Positions 8,049 through 16,304 of a stretch of DNA of 64,000 bases are shown one piece after another. Origin of the DNA: Tabrizicola thermarum. Lineage in GTDB: Bacteria > Pseudomonadota > Alphaproteobacteria > Rhodobacterales > Rhodobacteraceae. The position numbers and the translations under genes were made by a program. Position 1 is the first letter of the stretch, and every line of letters begins with the position of its first letter. The stretch covers positions 372,001 to 436,000 of the forward strand of contig NZ_QMJY01000013.1 in NCBI RefSeq assembly GCF_003574395.1, given 5' to 3'. Under the pieces are notes generated by a model. The model worked only from the letters and a program-made list of their open reading frames with translations. It had not been told where the DNA came from and did not search any database.

Positions 8049-8380
8049 TTACCCGCTACGCTCTGTTCGAGGGGACGTTGAAGGACGGCCACACCGAGGC
8101 CTTCCGGCGCGATGTGCTGGCGGAAATCCTGCCGGTCTGGCGGCGGTTTCCGGGGGCGCTCGCGATCCATGTCACCTTTGCCGAGAACCGCGACGATGGC
8201 GCGCCGGAGTATCCGCTGATCCTGGCCATCGACTGGCCGGATCTGGCGACGGTAGAGGCCTTCCTGGCCCATCCGATCCGCAAGGAGGGGCGCGCGGCGA
8301 CGGAAAGCGTGCTGGCACGCCACTTCACGGGCCGCATCCATCACCACGTCACCACGGCCCACACGTTCGCCCCCGCATGA
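8045..8380 (+). CDS. Small dimeric alpha/beta-barrel (ABM/Dabb-like) protein
   Basis: A 111-residue protein with an N-terminal beta strand (ITRYALFEGTL), a long helix, and a central strand pair (IHVTFAENRD and YPLILAIDWPD) typical of ferredoxin-fold monooxygenase or stress-barrel domains. There is no signal peptide. No catalytic motif is recognisable. Its ATGA coupling to the dehydrogenase before it and the regulator after it shows it is a genuine member of the gluconate operon. Function unknown; a sugar mutarotase-like or lactone-handling role is only a guess from context. Confidence 0.65.
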   Translation: MITRYALFEGTLKDGHTEAFRRDVLAEILPVWRRFPGALAIHVTFAENRDDGAPEYPLILAIDWPDLATVEAFLAHPIRKEGRAATESVLARHFTGRIHHHVTTAHTFAPA

Positions 8381-9393
8381 CCCAGCCCCGCAAGACCCCG
8401 ACCATGGCCGATGTCGCCCGCCTTGCGGGGGTTTCGCCGATGACGGTCAGTCGGGCCTTCAAGCGGGACACCTCCGTCAGCGAGGCGACGCGTGAGGCGA
8501 TCCTGAAGGCGGCCGAGGAGATCGGCTATGTCTTCGACTCGGCGGCATCCTCCTTGCGCTCGCAGCGGACGGATTTCGTGGCGGTGACGATCCCCTCGAT
8601 CAACAACGCCAACTTCGCCGAGACGCTGCGGGGCCTGACCGAGGGCCTCAAGGTCCGGGGCTTGCAGATCCTCTTGGGCTATACCGACTATGACATCCAC
8701 GAGGAGGAGCGGCTGGTCGAACAGCTGCTCCGCCGCCGCCCGGAGGCCATCGTGGTCACGGGGGGCAAGCACACGCCGCGCACCCGGCGGCTGCTGGAGA
8801 ATGCGGGCATCCCGGTGGTGGAAACCTGGGATTTGCCAGAGGCGCCCATCGGGCATGTCGTGGGCTTTTCCAACGCCGATGCGGTGCGCGGGATGGTCGA
8901 TCATTTCGTGGCGCGCGGCCTGACGCGGATCGCGTTCATCGGCGGCGATGCCGACCGCGACACGCGGGGGACGGACCGGCGCGAGGGCTTTGTGGCGGCG
9001 ATGCAGGCAAACGGGCTGGAGGCGACGCGGCTGATCGCGGCAGGCGCTCCGCCGATCTCGATGCGCGAAGGGGCGGATGCGATGGGGCGGCTGTTGGACA
9101 GCTTGCCGGACACCCAGGCGGTGATCTGCGTCTCCGACCTCTCGGCCTTTGGCGCCCTGACCGAATGTCAGCGCCGCGGGGTCCGGGTTCCCGAGGACAT
9201 CTGGATCGCGGGTTTCGGCGACTATGAGATCGCCGAGGTCGCGGTCCCTGCCCTGACCACGATCAACCCTTTCCCGCGCGAGATCGGGGCGAAGGCGGCG
9301 GCGCTGATCCTGGAGGTGCTGGACGGGCGGCAGGCCGGGCCCGTGACGCTGCGGATCGCACCGGAACTGATGATCCGGCAGTCAAGCCGCTAG
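8377..9393 (+). CDS. LacI/GntR-type transcriptional regulator
   Basis: A 338-residue LacI-family repressor with HTH segment MADVARLAGVSPMTVSRAF at residues 10-28 and a sensor domain containing GGKHTPRTRRLLENAGIPVV, closely parallel to the regulator at 460 and to E. coli GntR. It closes the coupled gluconate operon through an ATGA overlap, so it is probably autoregulated. It is a candidate for binding the GTTATCGATAAC sites alongside, or in place of, the first regulator. Confidence 0.9.
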   Translation: MTQPRKTPTMADVARLAGVSPMTVSRAFKRDTSVSEATREAILKAAEEIGYVFDSAASSLRSQRTDFVAVTIPSINNANFAETLRGLTEGLKVRGLQILLGYTDYDIHEEERLVEQLLRRRPEAIVVTGGKHTPRTRRLLENAGIPVVETWDLPEAPIGHVVGFSNADAVRGMVDHFVARGLTRIAFIGGDADRDTRGTDRREGFVAAMQANGLEATRLIAAGAPPISMREGADAMGRLLDSLPDTQAVICVSDLSAFGALTECQRRGVRVPEDIWIAGFGDYEIAEVAVPALTTINPFPREIGAKAAALILEVLDGRQAGPVTLRIAPELMIRQSSR

Positions 9394-9400
9394 CGCAGGA

Positions 9401-9721
9401 TCACGCAGAGGCGTGGCGCGAGCGCAGGAACAGATAGAGCGGCAGGCCACAGCTGACCCCGATGCAGAAGGTGGCCGGGATCGCCACCAGATCGACCCAG
9501 CTGCGGCGGCTGGCGGCCTCGACCACGACCCAGATCGTCAGCGCGATCGCGGCAATGGTCAGGTCCCAGGTCAGCCCGGTGGTCGAGGCATTCACATACC
9601 AGGCGTCGATCAGGCCGGACAGGCCGGTGCCCGTCTCGCGCATGTGTTTGAGGAACCAGTACATCGGATGCACCGCGCCCCAGACGGCAAGCGCCAGCCA
9701 GGTCAGGCGCAGCGGCGTCAC
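9401..9721 (-). CDS. DUF2834-like membrane protein
   Basis: A 106-residue integral membrane protein with about three hydrophobic segments (residues 5-22, 50-70 and 80-100). The segment DAWYVNASTTGLTWDLTIAAIAL matches the DUF2834 pattern as I remember it. Function unknown. It lies downstream of a small lipoprotein gene and argH on the same strand, overlapping the lipoprotein stop by four bases. Confidence 0.72.
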   Translation of the reverse strand: MTPLRLTWLALAVWGAVHPMYWFLKHMRETGTGLSGLIDAWYVNASTTGLTWDLTIAAIALTIWVVVEAASRRSWVDLVAIPATFCIGVSCGLPLYLFLRSRHASA

Positions 9722-9855
9722 TTCAGCACCACGCCCATCTGCACCTCGCCCGAGATGCCGACACCGCGCGTCGGCGCCTCGGGTGGGCCATCGGCCCCGC
9801 AGGCGGAAAGGATCAGGCAGGCGATCAGCGCGATACGGGGGGAAAGCTGCGGCAT
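9718..9855 (-). CDS. Small lipoprotein, LptM-like
   Basis: A 45-residue lipoprotein: a short basic N-terminus, a hydrophobic stretch and lipobox LSAC with the lipidated Cys at 19, followed by CGADGPPEAP. This resembles the CGxxGPL start of LptM/YifL proteins, which assist the LptD/LptE lipopolysaccharide translocon. The ATG at 9855 is preceded by AAGGA nine bases upstream; an in-frame start at 9888 would add eleven residues. It follows argH, a location I recall for such lipoproteins in related genomes. Too small for firm homology by eye. Confidence 0.6.
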   Translation of the reverse strand: MPQLSPRIALIACLILSACGADGPPEAPTRGVGISGEVQMGVVLK

Positions 9856-9943
9856 CGGGCGGTCCTTCGGTCGGTCTTCCGGCATCATGTTCACATCCCC
9901 CGCCCTGCCCGACAAGGCAGGTTTCACTGACGGTGCCCCGGCA

Positions 9944-11347
9944 TCAGCCCAGCGCCGCTTTCCAGCGCGCGACCTGGGCACGCACCTGATCCGGCGCGGT
10001 GCCGCCATAGGATGTGCGGCTGCGGACCGAGTTTTCAACGCCAAGAACGCCGAACACGTCGGCGGTGATTCCGGCATGGACCGACTGCATCTGCTCCAGC
10101 GTCAGGTCGGGCAGGTCGCAGCCCTTGCGTTCGGCCATCGCCACCAGCGCGCCGGTGACGTGATGCGCCTCGCGGAACGGCAGGCCCAATGCCTTGACCA
10201 GCCAGTCGGCAAGGTCGGTCGCCGTGGAAAAGCCGCTGGCCGCCGCGGCCTTCAGCGCGTCAACGTTCGCAGTCATGTCGCTGACCATCCCGGTCATCGC
10301 GGCAAGGCCCAGCATCAGGCTGTCGGCGGCATCGAAGACCTGTTCCTTGTCCTCCTGCATGTCCTTGGAATAGGTCAACGCCAGGCCCTTCATCACGGTG
10401 AACAGCGCCACCGTGGCCCCGAGAATGCGCCCCAGCTTGGCGCGGAGGAGTTCCGCCGCGTCCGGGTTCTTCTTCTGCGGCATGATCGAGGAGCCCGTGG
10501 TCCAGCGATCCGACAGCCGGACAAAGCGGAACTGGGCGGAGGACCAGATCACCAGTTCCTCGGCGAACCGGGACAGGTGCATGGCGCAGATCGAGGCGGC
10601 GGCAAGGAACTCCAACGCGAAGTCGCGGTCGCTGACCGAATCGAGGCTGTTCGCCGTGGGCCGGTCGAAACCCAGCGCCCTGGCGGTCATGTGCCGGTCG
10701 ATGGGGAACGAGGTCCCGGCCAGCGCGGCGGCACCGAGGGGGCATTCGTTCATCCGGTTGCGCGCGTCCTGAAACCGGCTGCGGTCGCGGGCGAACATTT
10801 CCACATAGGCCATCATGTGGTGGCCCCAGGTGACGGGCTGGGCGGTCTGGAGATGGGTGAAGCCGGGCATCACCCAATCGGCCCCGGCCTCGGCCTGGGC
10901 GAGGAAGGCGCGCATCAGCCCGGTCAGCCCGTCGATGGCCTGATCGCACTGGTCGCGGACCCAGAGCCGGAAGTCCACCGCGACCTGGTCGTTGCGGCTG
11001 CGCGCGGTGTGCAGGCGCTTGCCCGCTTCGCCGATGCGGTCGGTCAGGCGGGCCTCGATGTTCAGGTGGATGTCTTCCAGATCGGGGGTGAAGGGGAAGT
11101 TTCCGGCCTCGATCTCTGACAAGATCGCGAGGAGCCCTTCCCCGATCGCCTCGGCATCCCTAGAAGAGATGATGCCTTGCGCGGCCAGCATTGCCGCATG
11201 GGCCCGGCTGCCCGCGATGTCCTGGGCGTAGAGCCGCTGGTCGAAGCCGATCGAGGCGTTGATCGCCGTCATGATCGCGCTGGGACCTTCGGCGAAGCGC
11301 CCGCCCCACATCGTGTTGGCGGATTTGGGATCGCGGGCGTCGGACAT
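9944..11347 (-). CDS. argH: Argininosuccinate lyase
   Basis: Last step of arginine synthesis: argininosuccinate to arginine and fumarate. The 467 residues match the family. [11 protein letters not shown] stands at the N-terminus, [10 protein letters not shown] near 115, [16 protein letters not shown] near 160, and the fumarase/aspartase signature [12 protein letters not shown] near 285. The start at 11347 is the family start; the frame runs open far upstream by chance. Transcribed divergently from the thioredoxin-like gene, with 33 bases between start codons. Confidence 0.97.
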   Translation of the reverse strand: MSDARDPKSANTMWGGRFAEGPSAIMTAINASIGFDQRLYAQDIAGSRAHAAMLAAQGIISSRDAEAIGEGLLAILSEIEAGNFPFTPDLEDIHLNIEARLTDRIGEAGKRLHTARSRNDQVAVDFRLWVRDQCDQAIDGLTGLMRAFLAQAEAGADWVMPGFTHLQTAQPVTWGHHMMAYVEMFARDRSRFQDARNRMNECPLGAAALAGTSFPIDRHMTARALGFDRPTANSLDSVSDRDFALEFLAAASICAMHLSRFAEELVIWSSAQFRFVRLSDRWTTGSSIMPQKKNPDAAELLRAKLGRILGATVALFTVMKGLALTYSKDMQEDKEQVFDAADSLMLGLAAMTGMVSDMTANVDALKAAAASGFSTATDLADWLVKALGLPFREAHHVTGALVAMAERKGCDLPDLTLEQMQSVHAGITADVFGVLGVENSVRSRTSYGGTAPDQVRAQVARWKAALG

Positions 11348-11380
11348 GGGCGGGGCTTTCTGGGCAGGACGGACAGGGTG

Positions 11381-11926
11381 ATGAAGGTGCGGAAATGGCT
11401 GGTCGTCCTTTATACGGCCTTGATCCTTGGTGCAAACCCGGGCTGGACCGATGTCGCTGCCTTGCGCGACGGCGACATGAAGAAGCTGATGCTGCACGAG
11501 GCCCCGGTGCCGGTGCCCGAGTCGGCGCTGCTGGATGCCGAGGACGGCACGCATTCCCTTGCCGACTATCGCGGCAAATGGGTGGTGCTGAACTTCTGGG
11601 CCACCTGGTGCGCGCCCTGCCGGCAAGAGATGCCCTCGCTGGACCGGCTGCAGGCGGCGATGCCCGAGATCGCGGTGGTGCCGGTCGCCACGGGGCGGAA
11701 CGCGGTGGAAGGGATCCGGCGGTTCTTCGAGCAGGCAGAGGTGAAGGGCCTGCCGATCCTGCGCGATCCGACATCCGAACTGGCGCGCGCGATGCATGTG
11801 CTGGGCCTGCCGGTCACTGTCATCCTCAACCCCGAGGGGCAGGAAGTCGCCCGGCTGATCGGCGATGCGGAATGGGACAGCGACAGCGCCAGGGCGATCC
11901 TGGCGGCGCTGGTGGCGGGGTTCTGA
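11381..11926 (+). CDS. TlpA-like periplasmic thiol-disulfide oxidoreductase
   Basis: A 181-residue protein with an N-terminal signal or anchor segment (hydrophobic residues 6-20) and a thioredoxin fold carrying the active site WCAPC (C77 and C80). The cis-Pro loop is [13 protein letters not shown] near 150. It probably reduces periplasmic disulfides, for example during cytochrome maturation. ATG at 11381; a GTG one codon upstream is also possible. The location opposite argH is consistent with Rhodobacter-type genomes as I remember them. Confidence 0.87.
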   Translation: MKVRKWLVVLYTALILGANPGWTDVAALRDGDMKKLMLHEAPVPVPESALLDAEDGTHSLADYRGKWVVLNFWATWCAPCRQEMPSLDRLQAAMPEIAVVPVATGRNAVEGIRRFFEQAEVKGLPILRDPTSELARAMHVLGLPVTVILNPEGQEVARLIGDAEWDSDSARAILAALVAGF

Positions 11927-11927
11927 C

Positions 11928-11970
11928 AAATTCCTTCGAAGGAATTTGCAAATCTTTTCGAAAAGATTTG
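11928..11970. terminator. Tandem perfect palindromes between tlpA-like gene and xthA
   Basis: A 20-base perfect palindrome (AAATTCCTTCGAAGGAATTT, 11928-11947) is followed one base later by a 22-base one with core AAATCTTTTCGAAAAGATTT (11949-11970). They fill the gap between two convergent genes and likely form a bidirectional terminator. The layout mirrors 1463-1506. Confidence 0.65.
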
Positions 11971-11973
11971 GTC

Positions 11974-12762
11974 CTACAGATCAAACGTCGCGAAGACCGG
12001 GACGTGGTCCGACGGCTGCTCCCACCCCCGCACCGGGCGCAGGATACGGCTGCCATGGGCAGCGCCGGAGATATCGGGGGTGGCCCAGATATGGTCCAGC
12101 CTGCGGCCCTTGTCGGCCCCGTCCCAGTCGGGGCTGCGATAGCTCCACCAGCTGTACAGCCGACCTTCGGGGATGTCCTGCCGCGTCACATCGACCCAGC
12201 GGCCGGCCTCCATCGTCTCGCCCAGATGCGCGACCTCGACGGGGGTGTGGCTGACGATCTTCAAGAGCGCCTTGTGGTCCCAGACGTCATCTTCGCGGGG
12301 CGCGATGTTCAGATCGCCCACGAGGATCGCCTTCTCCGGCCGGTCGGCGTGGAAGTGGTCGCGCATGTGGGTCAGGAAGTCGAGCTTCTGGCCGAACTTG
12401 AGGTTTTGCTCACGATCCGGGATGTCACCGCCCGCAGGGACATAGAAGTTGTGGATCGTGACCCCGTTGTCCAGCCGCGCCGCGACATGCCGCGCGTGAC
12501 CCAGGGTCGCAAAGTCATGACCGCCTGCATCGGTGATCGGCAGCTTCGACAGGATCGCGACGCCGTTATAGCCCTTCTGCCCGCGCGCCACGATGTGGCT
12601 GTAGCCCAGCGCGCGGAAGCTGTCCAAGGGGATCAGCTCTACCGGGCACTTGCATTCCTGGAGGCAGAGGATGTCCGGCGCCTCTTCGGACAAGAGCCGC
12701 GAGACGAGCGCCTCGCGCAGGCGGACGGAATTGATGTTCCAGGTGGCAAGGGTGAAGGGCAT
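11974..12762 (-). CDS. xthA: Exodeoxyribonuclease III
   Basis: AP endonuclease and 3'-5' exonuclease of base excision repair, 262 residues. Signature motifs are WNINSVRLR at the N-terminus, LCLQECKCP near 32 (catalytic Glu), GYNGVAIL near 63, [14 protein letters not shown] near 148, and the C-terminal [10 protein letters not shown] containing the catalytic Asp-His. Upstream on the same strand is a hairpin plus T-run (12827-12847) that could attenuate its transcription. Confidence 0.95.
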   Translation of the reverse strand: MPFTLATWNINSVRLREALVSRLLSEEAPDILCLQECKCPVELIPLDSFRALGYSHIVARGQKGYNGVAILSKLPITDAGGHDFATLGHARHVAARLDNGVTIHNFYVPAGGDIPDREQNLKFGQKLDFLTHMRDHFHADRPEKAILVGDLNIAPREDDVWDHKALLKIVSHTPVEVAHLGETMEAGRWVDVTRQDIPEGRLYSWWSYRSPDWDGADKGRRLDHIWATPDISGAAHGSRILRPVRGWEQPSDHVPVFATFDL

Positions 12763-12820
12763 TTGCGGGGTCTCCTGTCGCGGCGACCCTAGGGGGAAGG
12801 CTGGGCGACCTCAACCGCAG

Positions 12821-12847
12821 AAAAAAGGCCGGGCACGAAGCCCGGCC
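12821..12847 (-). terminator. Rho-independent terminator (minus strand)
   Basis: GGCCGGGC-ACGAA-GCCCGGCC is an 8-bp GC-rich stem at 12827-12847. Read on the minus strand it is followed by TTTTTT (12826-12821), a textbook intrinsic terminator. It lies 58 bases before the xthA start and about 170 bases after the response-regulator stop. Confidence 0.85.
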
Positions 12848-12919
12848 AGGTCCAACAGGGAGGATGCCGCGCCATAACCCCGACGCGACCAGGGGAACTT
12901 GCTGCACAACCCGTGCATG
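12821..12919 (-). ncRNA. Candidate small RNA or attenuated leader upstream of xthA
   Basis: On the minus strand a promoter-like pair (TTATTG at 12949-12954, 17-base spacer, TACCTT at 12926-12931) predicts a transcript starting near 12919. It would run about 95 bases to a strong hairpin with T-run. It contains a small stem TGCAC-GGGTT-GTGCA and a second CCCC...GGGG stem. A 35-codon frame (starting ATGCACGGG) crosses the terminator and is probably not translated. It could be a free-standing sRNA or an xthA leader; nothing here tells which. Confidence 0.4.
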
Positions 12920-13020
12920 AGGAAAAGGTAGCAAGCGAATCCGGCAACAATAAGCCCTAAGCGGCAAGATTTCGTGTTTGTTGCAAGGCAGCCGCATTGT
13001 GGCCGCCCTGCAACGAGCCG

Positions 13021-13707
13021 TCAGGCCACCAGCCGATAGCCGCCGCTTTCGGTCACCAAGAGCCGCGCGTTCGAGGGATCGGGCTCGATCTTCTGGCGCA
13101 GGCGGTAGATGTGGGTTTCCAGCGTGTGGGTCGTCACGCCGGCGTTGTAGCCCCAGACCTCGTGCAAGAGGACATCCCGCGCCACCACGCCGCTGGTCGA
13201 GCGGAGGAGGTATTTCAGGATGTTGGTTTCCTTCTCGGTCAGGCGGATCTTCTTGTCCTTTTCGTCCACCAGCATCTTCTGGGCGGGCTTGAAGGTATAG
13301 GGGCCAAGCTGGAACACCGCATCTTCCGACTGTTCATGCGTCCGCAACTGCGCGCGGATGCGGGCCAGAAGGACCGGGAACTTGAAGGGCTTGGTCACAT
13401 AATCGTTGGCACCGGCGTCCAGACCCAGGATCGTGTCGCTGTCGGTGTCATGCCCGGTCAGCATCAGGATCGGGCACTTCACGCCCTGCTTGCGCATCCG
13501 GCGGCAAAGTTCGCGCCCGTCAGTGTCGGGCAGGCCGACGTCCAGGATCACCAGGTCGAACAGACCGGCCTTGACCTTCTCCATCCCCTCGGCGCCGGTT
13601 CCGGCCTCGAACACGTCGAAGTCCTCGGTCATCACCAGCTGTTCGCTCAGCGCCTCGCGCAGGTCTTCGTCATCATCGACAAGCAGGATCTTTCGCAGTC
13701 CGGCCAT
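13021..13707 (-). CDS. cenR: OmpR-family response regulator, CenR-like
   Basis: A 228-residue two-domain response regulator. The receiver has acidic D11-D13, phospho-acceptor D56 (VILDVGLPD), the MLTGHD switch Thr and Lys in YVTKPF. The winged-helix DNA-binding domain begins near residue 130 ([12 protein letters not shown], ending [11 protein letters not shown]). The pattern [39 protein letters not shown] strongly recalls CenR, the essential envelope regulator described in Caulobacter and R. sphaeroides. The start at 13707 is chosen for its GGAGGAA ribosome-binding site; an ATG four codons upstream is less well placed. No cognate kinase is adjacent. Confidence 0.85.
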   Translation of the reverse strand: MAGLRKILLVDDDEDLREALSEQLVMTEDFDVFEAGTGAEGMEKVKAGLFDLVILDVGLPDTDGRELCRRMRKQGVKCPILMLTGHDTDSDTILGLDAGANDYVTKPFKFPVLLARIRAQLRTHEQSEDAVFQLGPYTFKPAQKMLVDEKDKKIRLTEKETNILKYLLRSTSGVVARDVLLHEVWGYNAGVTTHTLETHIYRLRQKIEPDPSNARLLVTESGGYRLVA

Positions 13708-13845
13708 GGGTTCCTCCATTGCTCTGGCGGCAGAGATGCGCCCCGATCACGAAGCCTGCAAGATTTGCAACGAAATGCTCACGCGGACGTGTCGGTTCCG
13801 CTGGCAATGTTTCAATTTCGTCATGCCGCAGCTATGGATGGGCGC

Positions 13846-14934
13846 ATGAGCCTGCGTCTTTCCATCCCCGAACGCCTGACCCGAGCCCGCAGCGACCTGC
13901 GCATGGGGGTGCCGGTGCTGCTGTGCGGGGCGGGTGGGGCGGCGCTGGTCGCAGCGGTCGAGACGCTGGATGCCGACCGTCTGGCCGATCTGCGCGGCTA
14001 CGGGGCGCCGGTCCTGGCGATCACCGCGCGGCGGGCCGAGACGCTGAAGGCCCGGGCCTATGACGGCGATCTGGCGCGGGTGGTGCCCCCGGCGGATACG
14101 GGTCTGGACTGGCTGCGGTCGGTGGCGGACCCGGCGGATGACCTGCGCACCCCGATGAAAGGCCCGCTGCAATCCTTGCGCGAGGGTCCGGCGGATCTGG
14201 CCCGCGCGGCGCTGGCCTTGGCCAAATCGGCGCATCTTCTGCCCGCCGCCCTGCTGGTACCGGTCGAGAACCCGCTGCCGCTGGCCGGGTCCCACGGGCT
14301 GACGCTGTTGACGCTGGACGAGATTTCCCCTGCCCTGGCCGCCCTGCCGCCGATGGAAGAGGTCGTCTCGGCCAGGGTGCCGTTGGTGGCGTCCAGCGCG
14401 GGGCGGGTGCATGTCTTCCGCCCCGATGACGGCGGCGAGGAGCATTACGCCATCGAGATCGGCCGCCCGGACCGCGACAAGCCCGTCCTCGCCCGGCTGC
14501 ATTCGGCCTGTTTCACCGGCGATGTGCTGGGGTCGCTGAAATGCGACTGTGGCCCGCAGCTTCGCGCGGCCCTGGCGCAGATGGGCGAAGAGGGCGCGGG
14601 CGTGCTGCTGTACCTCAACCAGGAGGGCCGGGGGATAGGTCTGGCCAACAAGATGCGGGCCTATTCCTTGCAGGATCAGGGCTTCGATACGGTCGAGGCC
14701 AATCACCGGCTGGGCTTTGAAGACGACGAGCGCGACTTCCGCATCGGGGCGCAAATCCTGCGCAAGCTGGGCTTTTCCAGCGTGCGGCTTCTGACCAACA
14801 ACCCGAAGAAACTGGCGATGATGGAAGGCTGCGGCCTGCACGTCACCGAGCGCGTGCCCCTGCGCGTCGGCGAGACGGCCGAGAACCGCGCCTATCTGGC
14901 CACCAAGGCGGCAAAGTCGGGCCACCTGCTGTAG
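13846..14934 (+). CDS. ribA: GTP cyclohydrolase II
   Basis: Opens GTP to the first intermediate of riboflavin synthesis. It is 362 residues, longer than the roughly 200-residue E. coli enzyme because of an N-terminal region (about 150 residues) that resembles a degenerate partner domain, common in alphaproteobacteria. Zinc ligands appear in [15 protein letters not shown], catalysis and substrate binding in [13 protein letters not shown], and the C-terminal LLTNNPKK motif is intact. ATG at 13846; another in-frame ATG is four codons upstream. Ends one base before the convergent DUF6065 gene. Confidence 0.93.
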   Translation: MSLRLSIPERLTRARSDLRMGVPVLLCGAGGAALVAAVETLDADRLADLRGYGAPVLAITARRAETLKARAYDGDLARVVPPADTGLDWLRSVADPADDLRTPMKGPLQSLREGPADLARAALALAKSAHLLPAALLVPVENPLPLAGSHGLTLLTLDEISPALAALPPMEEVVSARVPLVASSAGRVHVFRPDDGGEEHYAIEIGRPDRDKPVLARLHSACFTGDVLGSLKCDCGPQLRAALAQMGEEGAGVLLYLNQEGRGIGLANKMRAYSLQDQGFDTVEANHRLGFEDDERDFRIGAQILRKLGFSSVRLLTNNPKKLAMMEGCGLHVTERVPLRVGETAENRAYLATKAAKSGHLL

Positions 14935-14935
14935 G

Positions 14936-15661
14936 TCACTCGAACCGGGGTTCCTCCAGCCGCCGCTTGCGGACATGGATCTCTGGCGCTTCGCCACCGC
15001 CTTCGGGCGGGCGCGCGTTGAAATAGTGCTTCTGCCAGCCCTGCCGCAGGGTCTCGGGGTCCTTCTCGGCGTGCAGCTTCAGGAAGGTCGAGCGCGCCTC
15101 GCGCCAGGCCTCGTATTCTGCCTTCAGCTCGGGAGCGTCCTCCAGCTTGCGGATCACCGGTTCGACGGTGTCGAGTTGGTAATGCGGGATCAGGGTGATG
15201 AAGCAGAACGGCTCGCCCTTCCTGAACCGCGCGCGTCCCGGCCGCGTCATCCGCCAGTTCATCGTGAAGGGAAACGGCAGCCAGTCGGTCTCGATCAGGC
15301 CGGTCAGCGGCTGGATCGCGTCCTTGACATGGTTCGGCGCGCCCGTGGCCCAGATCGCCCAGCCGGGCGGCGTGCGGAAAAGATAGCCGGGGTGAAAGGT
15401 CAGGATGCCGCCGCCGAAATGCGACAGGGCCAGACCCTCGGCCTCGGGCGAGACCTTCAGCGCGTCGATCTCCGGCCGCCCGTCCCATTCCACCTGGAAA
15501 TCGGCCGTGCAGCGGATCTCCCAGCCCGAGGTGTTTGCCATCGACAGAGGCAGGCAGCGATAGGGAAAGCGTTGGTTGAAGGCATCCATCCAGTCGCGGT
15601 CGGGGACGCCGGCCACCAACGGCGGGGGCGAGGGCTTTACCGTGAAACAGTCCAATCGCAT
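14936..15661 (-). CDS. DUF6065 family protein
   Basis: A 241-residue soluble protein without signal peptide or membrane segment. Conserved-looking stretches include NTSGWEIRC, HFGGGILTFHPGYLF and LIETDWLPFPFTMNW, which match the DUF6065 family in my memory. The C-terminus is charged and may be flexible. Function unknown. It converges with ribA with virtually no spacer. Confidence 0.65.
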   Translation of the reverse strand: MRLDCFTVKPSPPPLVAGVPDRDWMDAFNQRFPYRCLPLSMANTSGWEIRCTADFQVEWDGRPEIDALKVSPEAEGLALSHFGGGILTFHPGYLFRTPPGWAIWATGAPNHVKDAIQPLTGLIETDWLPFPFTMNWRMTRPGRARFRKGEPFCFITLIPHYQLDTVEPVIRKLEDAPELKAEYEAWREARSTFLKLHAEKDPETLRQGWQKHYFNARPPEGGGEAPEIHVRKRRLEEPRFE

Positions 15662-15745
15662 GAGCTTCTCCGGATGTTCGGGCGTATGGCGATCAGCTTA
15701 AGCGAGAGGGTTTGACCGCACCACCGTTTCGAATAGATCAACGGC

Positions 15746-16249
15746 ATGACTGCGCTGGACCTTGTCATCACGCCGATGGGCGCCCTGTTCCGCGGCCGCC
15801 GCTTGCCCTGCACCGTCGGGCGCGGCGGGATCGTCGCCGCCTCCGCCAAGCGTGAGGGGGACGGGGCGACCCCGGCAGGCGTGCACCGGCTGGTCGGGAT
15901 GCTGTATCGTCCCGACCGGCTGGAGCGTCCTGCCGACTGGGCGCTGCCGATCGGGCCGTCGGACCTGTGGTCGGACGATCCCCGGGACGAGGATTACAAC
16001 CTGATGGTCCGCGCCCCGCATCGGTTCAGTCACGAACGCCTGCGCCGCCCCGATCCGATGTACGATCTGGTGATCCTCACCGACTGGAACTGGCCCCATG
16101 CCGAACCGGGACGCGGCTCGGCGATCTTCATCCACCAGTGGCGCAGGCCCGGCGCGCCCACGGCGGGCTGCATCGGCCTGTCGCGCCGCGACCTGCACTG
16201 GATCGCCCCGCGCATCACGCACCAGACGCGGCTGATCGTGCGGCTGTAG
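15746..16249 (+). CDS. L,D-transpeptidase catalytic domain (YkuD) protein
   Basis: A 167-residue single-domain L,D-transpeptidase. The family signature is present: SAIFIHQWRRPG with the catalytic His, then TAGCIGLSRRDL with the nucleophilic Cys near residue 142. These enzymes form 3-3 peptidoglycan cross-links or attach lipoproteins. No signal peptide is visible, so export is unexplained. Stand-alone gene followed 55 bases later by the amylosucrase. Confidence 0.87.
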   Translation: MTALDLVITPMGALFRGRRLPCTVGRGGIVAASAKREGDGATPAGVHRLVGMLYRPDRLERPADWALPIGPSDLWSDDPRDEDYNLMVRAPHRFSHERLRRPDPMYDLVILTDWNWPHAEPGRGSAIFIHQWRRPGAPTAGCIGLSRRDLHWIAPRITHQTRLIVRL

Positions 16250-16304
16250 AGGCCTTTCCAAAACGCTTTGACCGGCATAGACTCTGCCCAATCAGGGGGG
16301 AGCC

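Noticed and set aside
9413-11119. A 568-codon open frame on the plus strand
   Set aside because: Antisense to argH and the small lipoprotein; no recognisable domain.
13747-14997. A 416-codon open frame on the minus strand
   Set aside because: Antisense to ribA, which has all family motifs.
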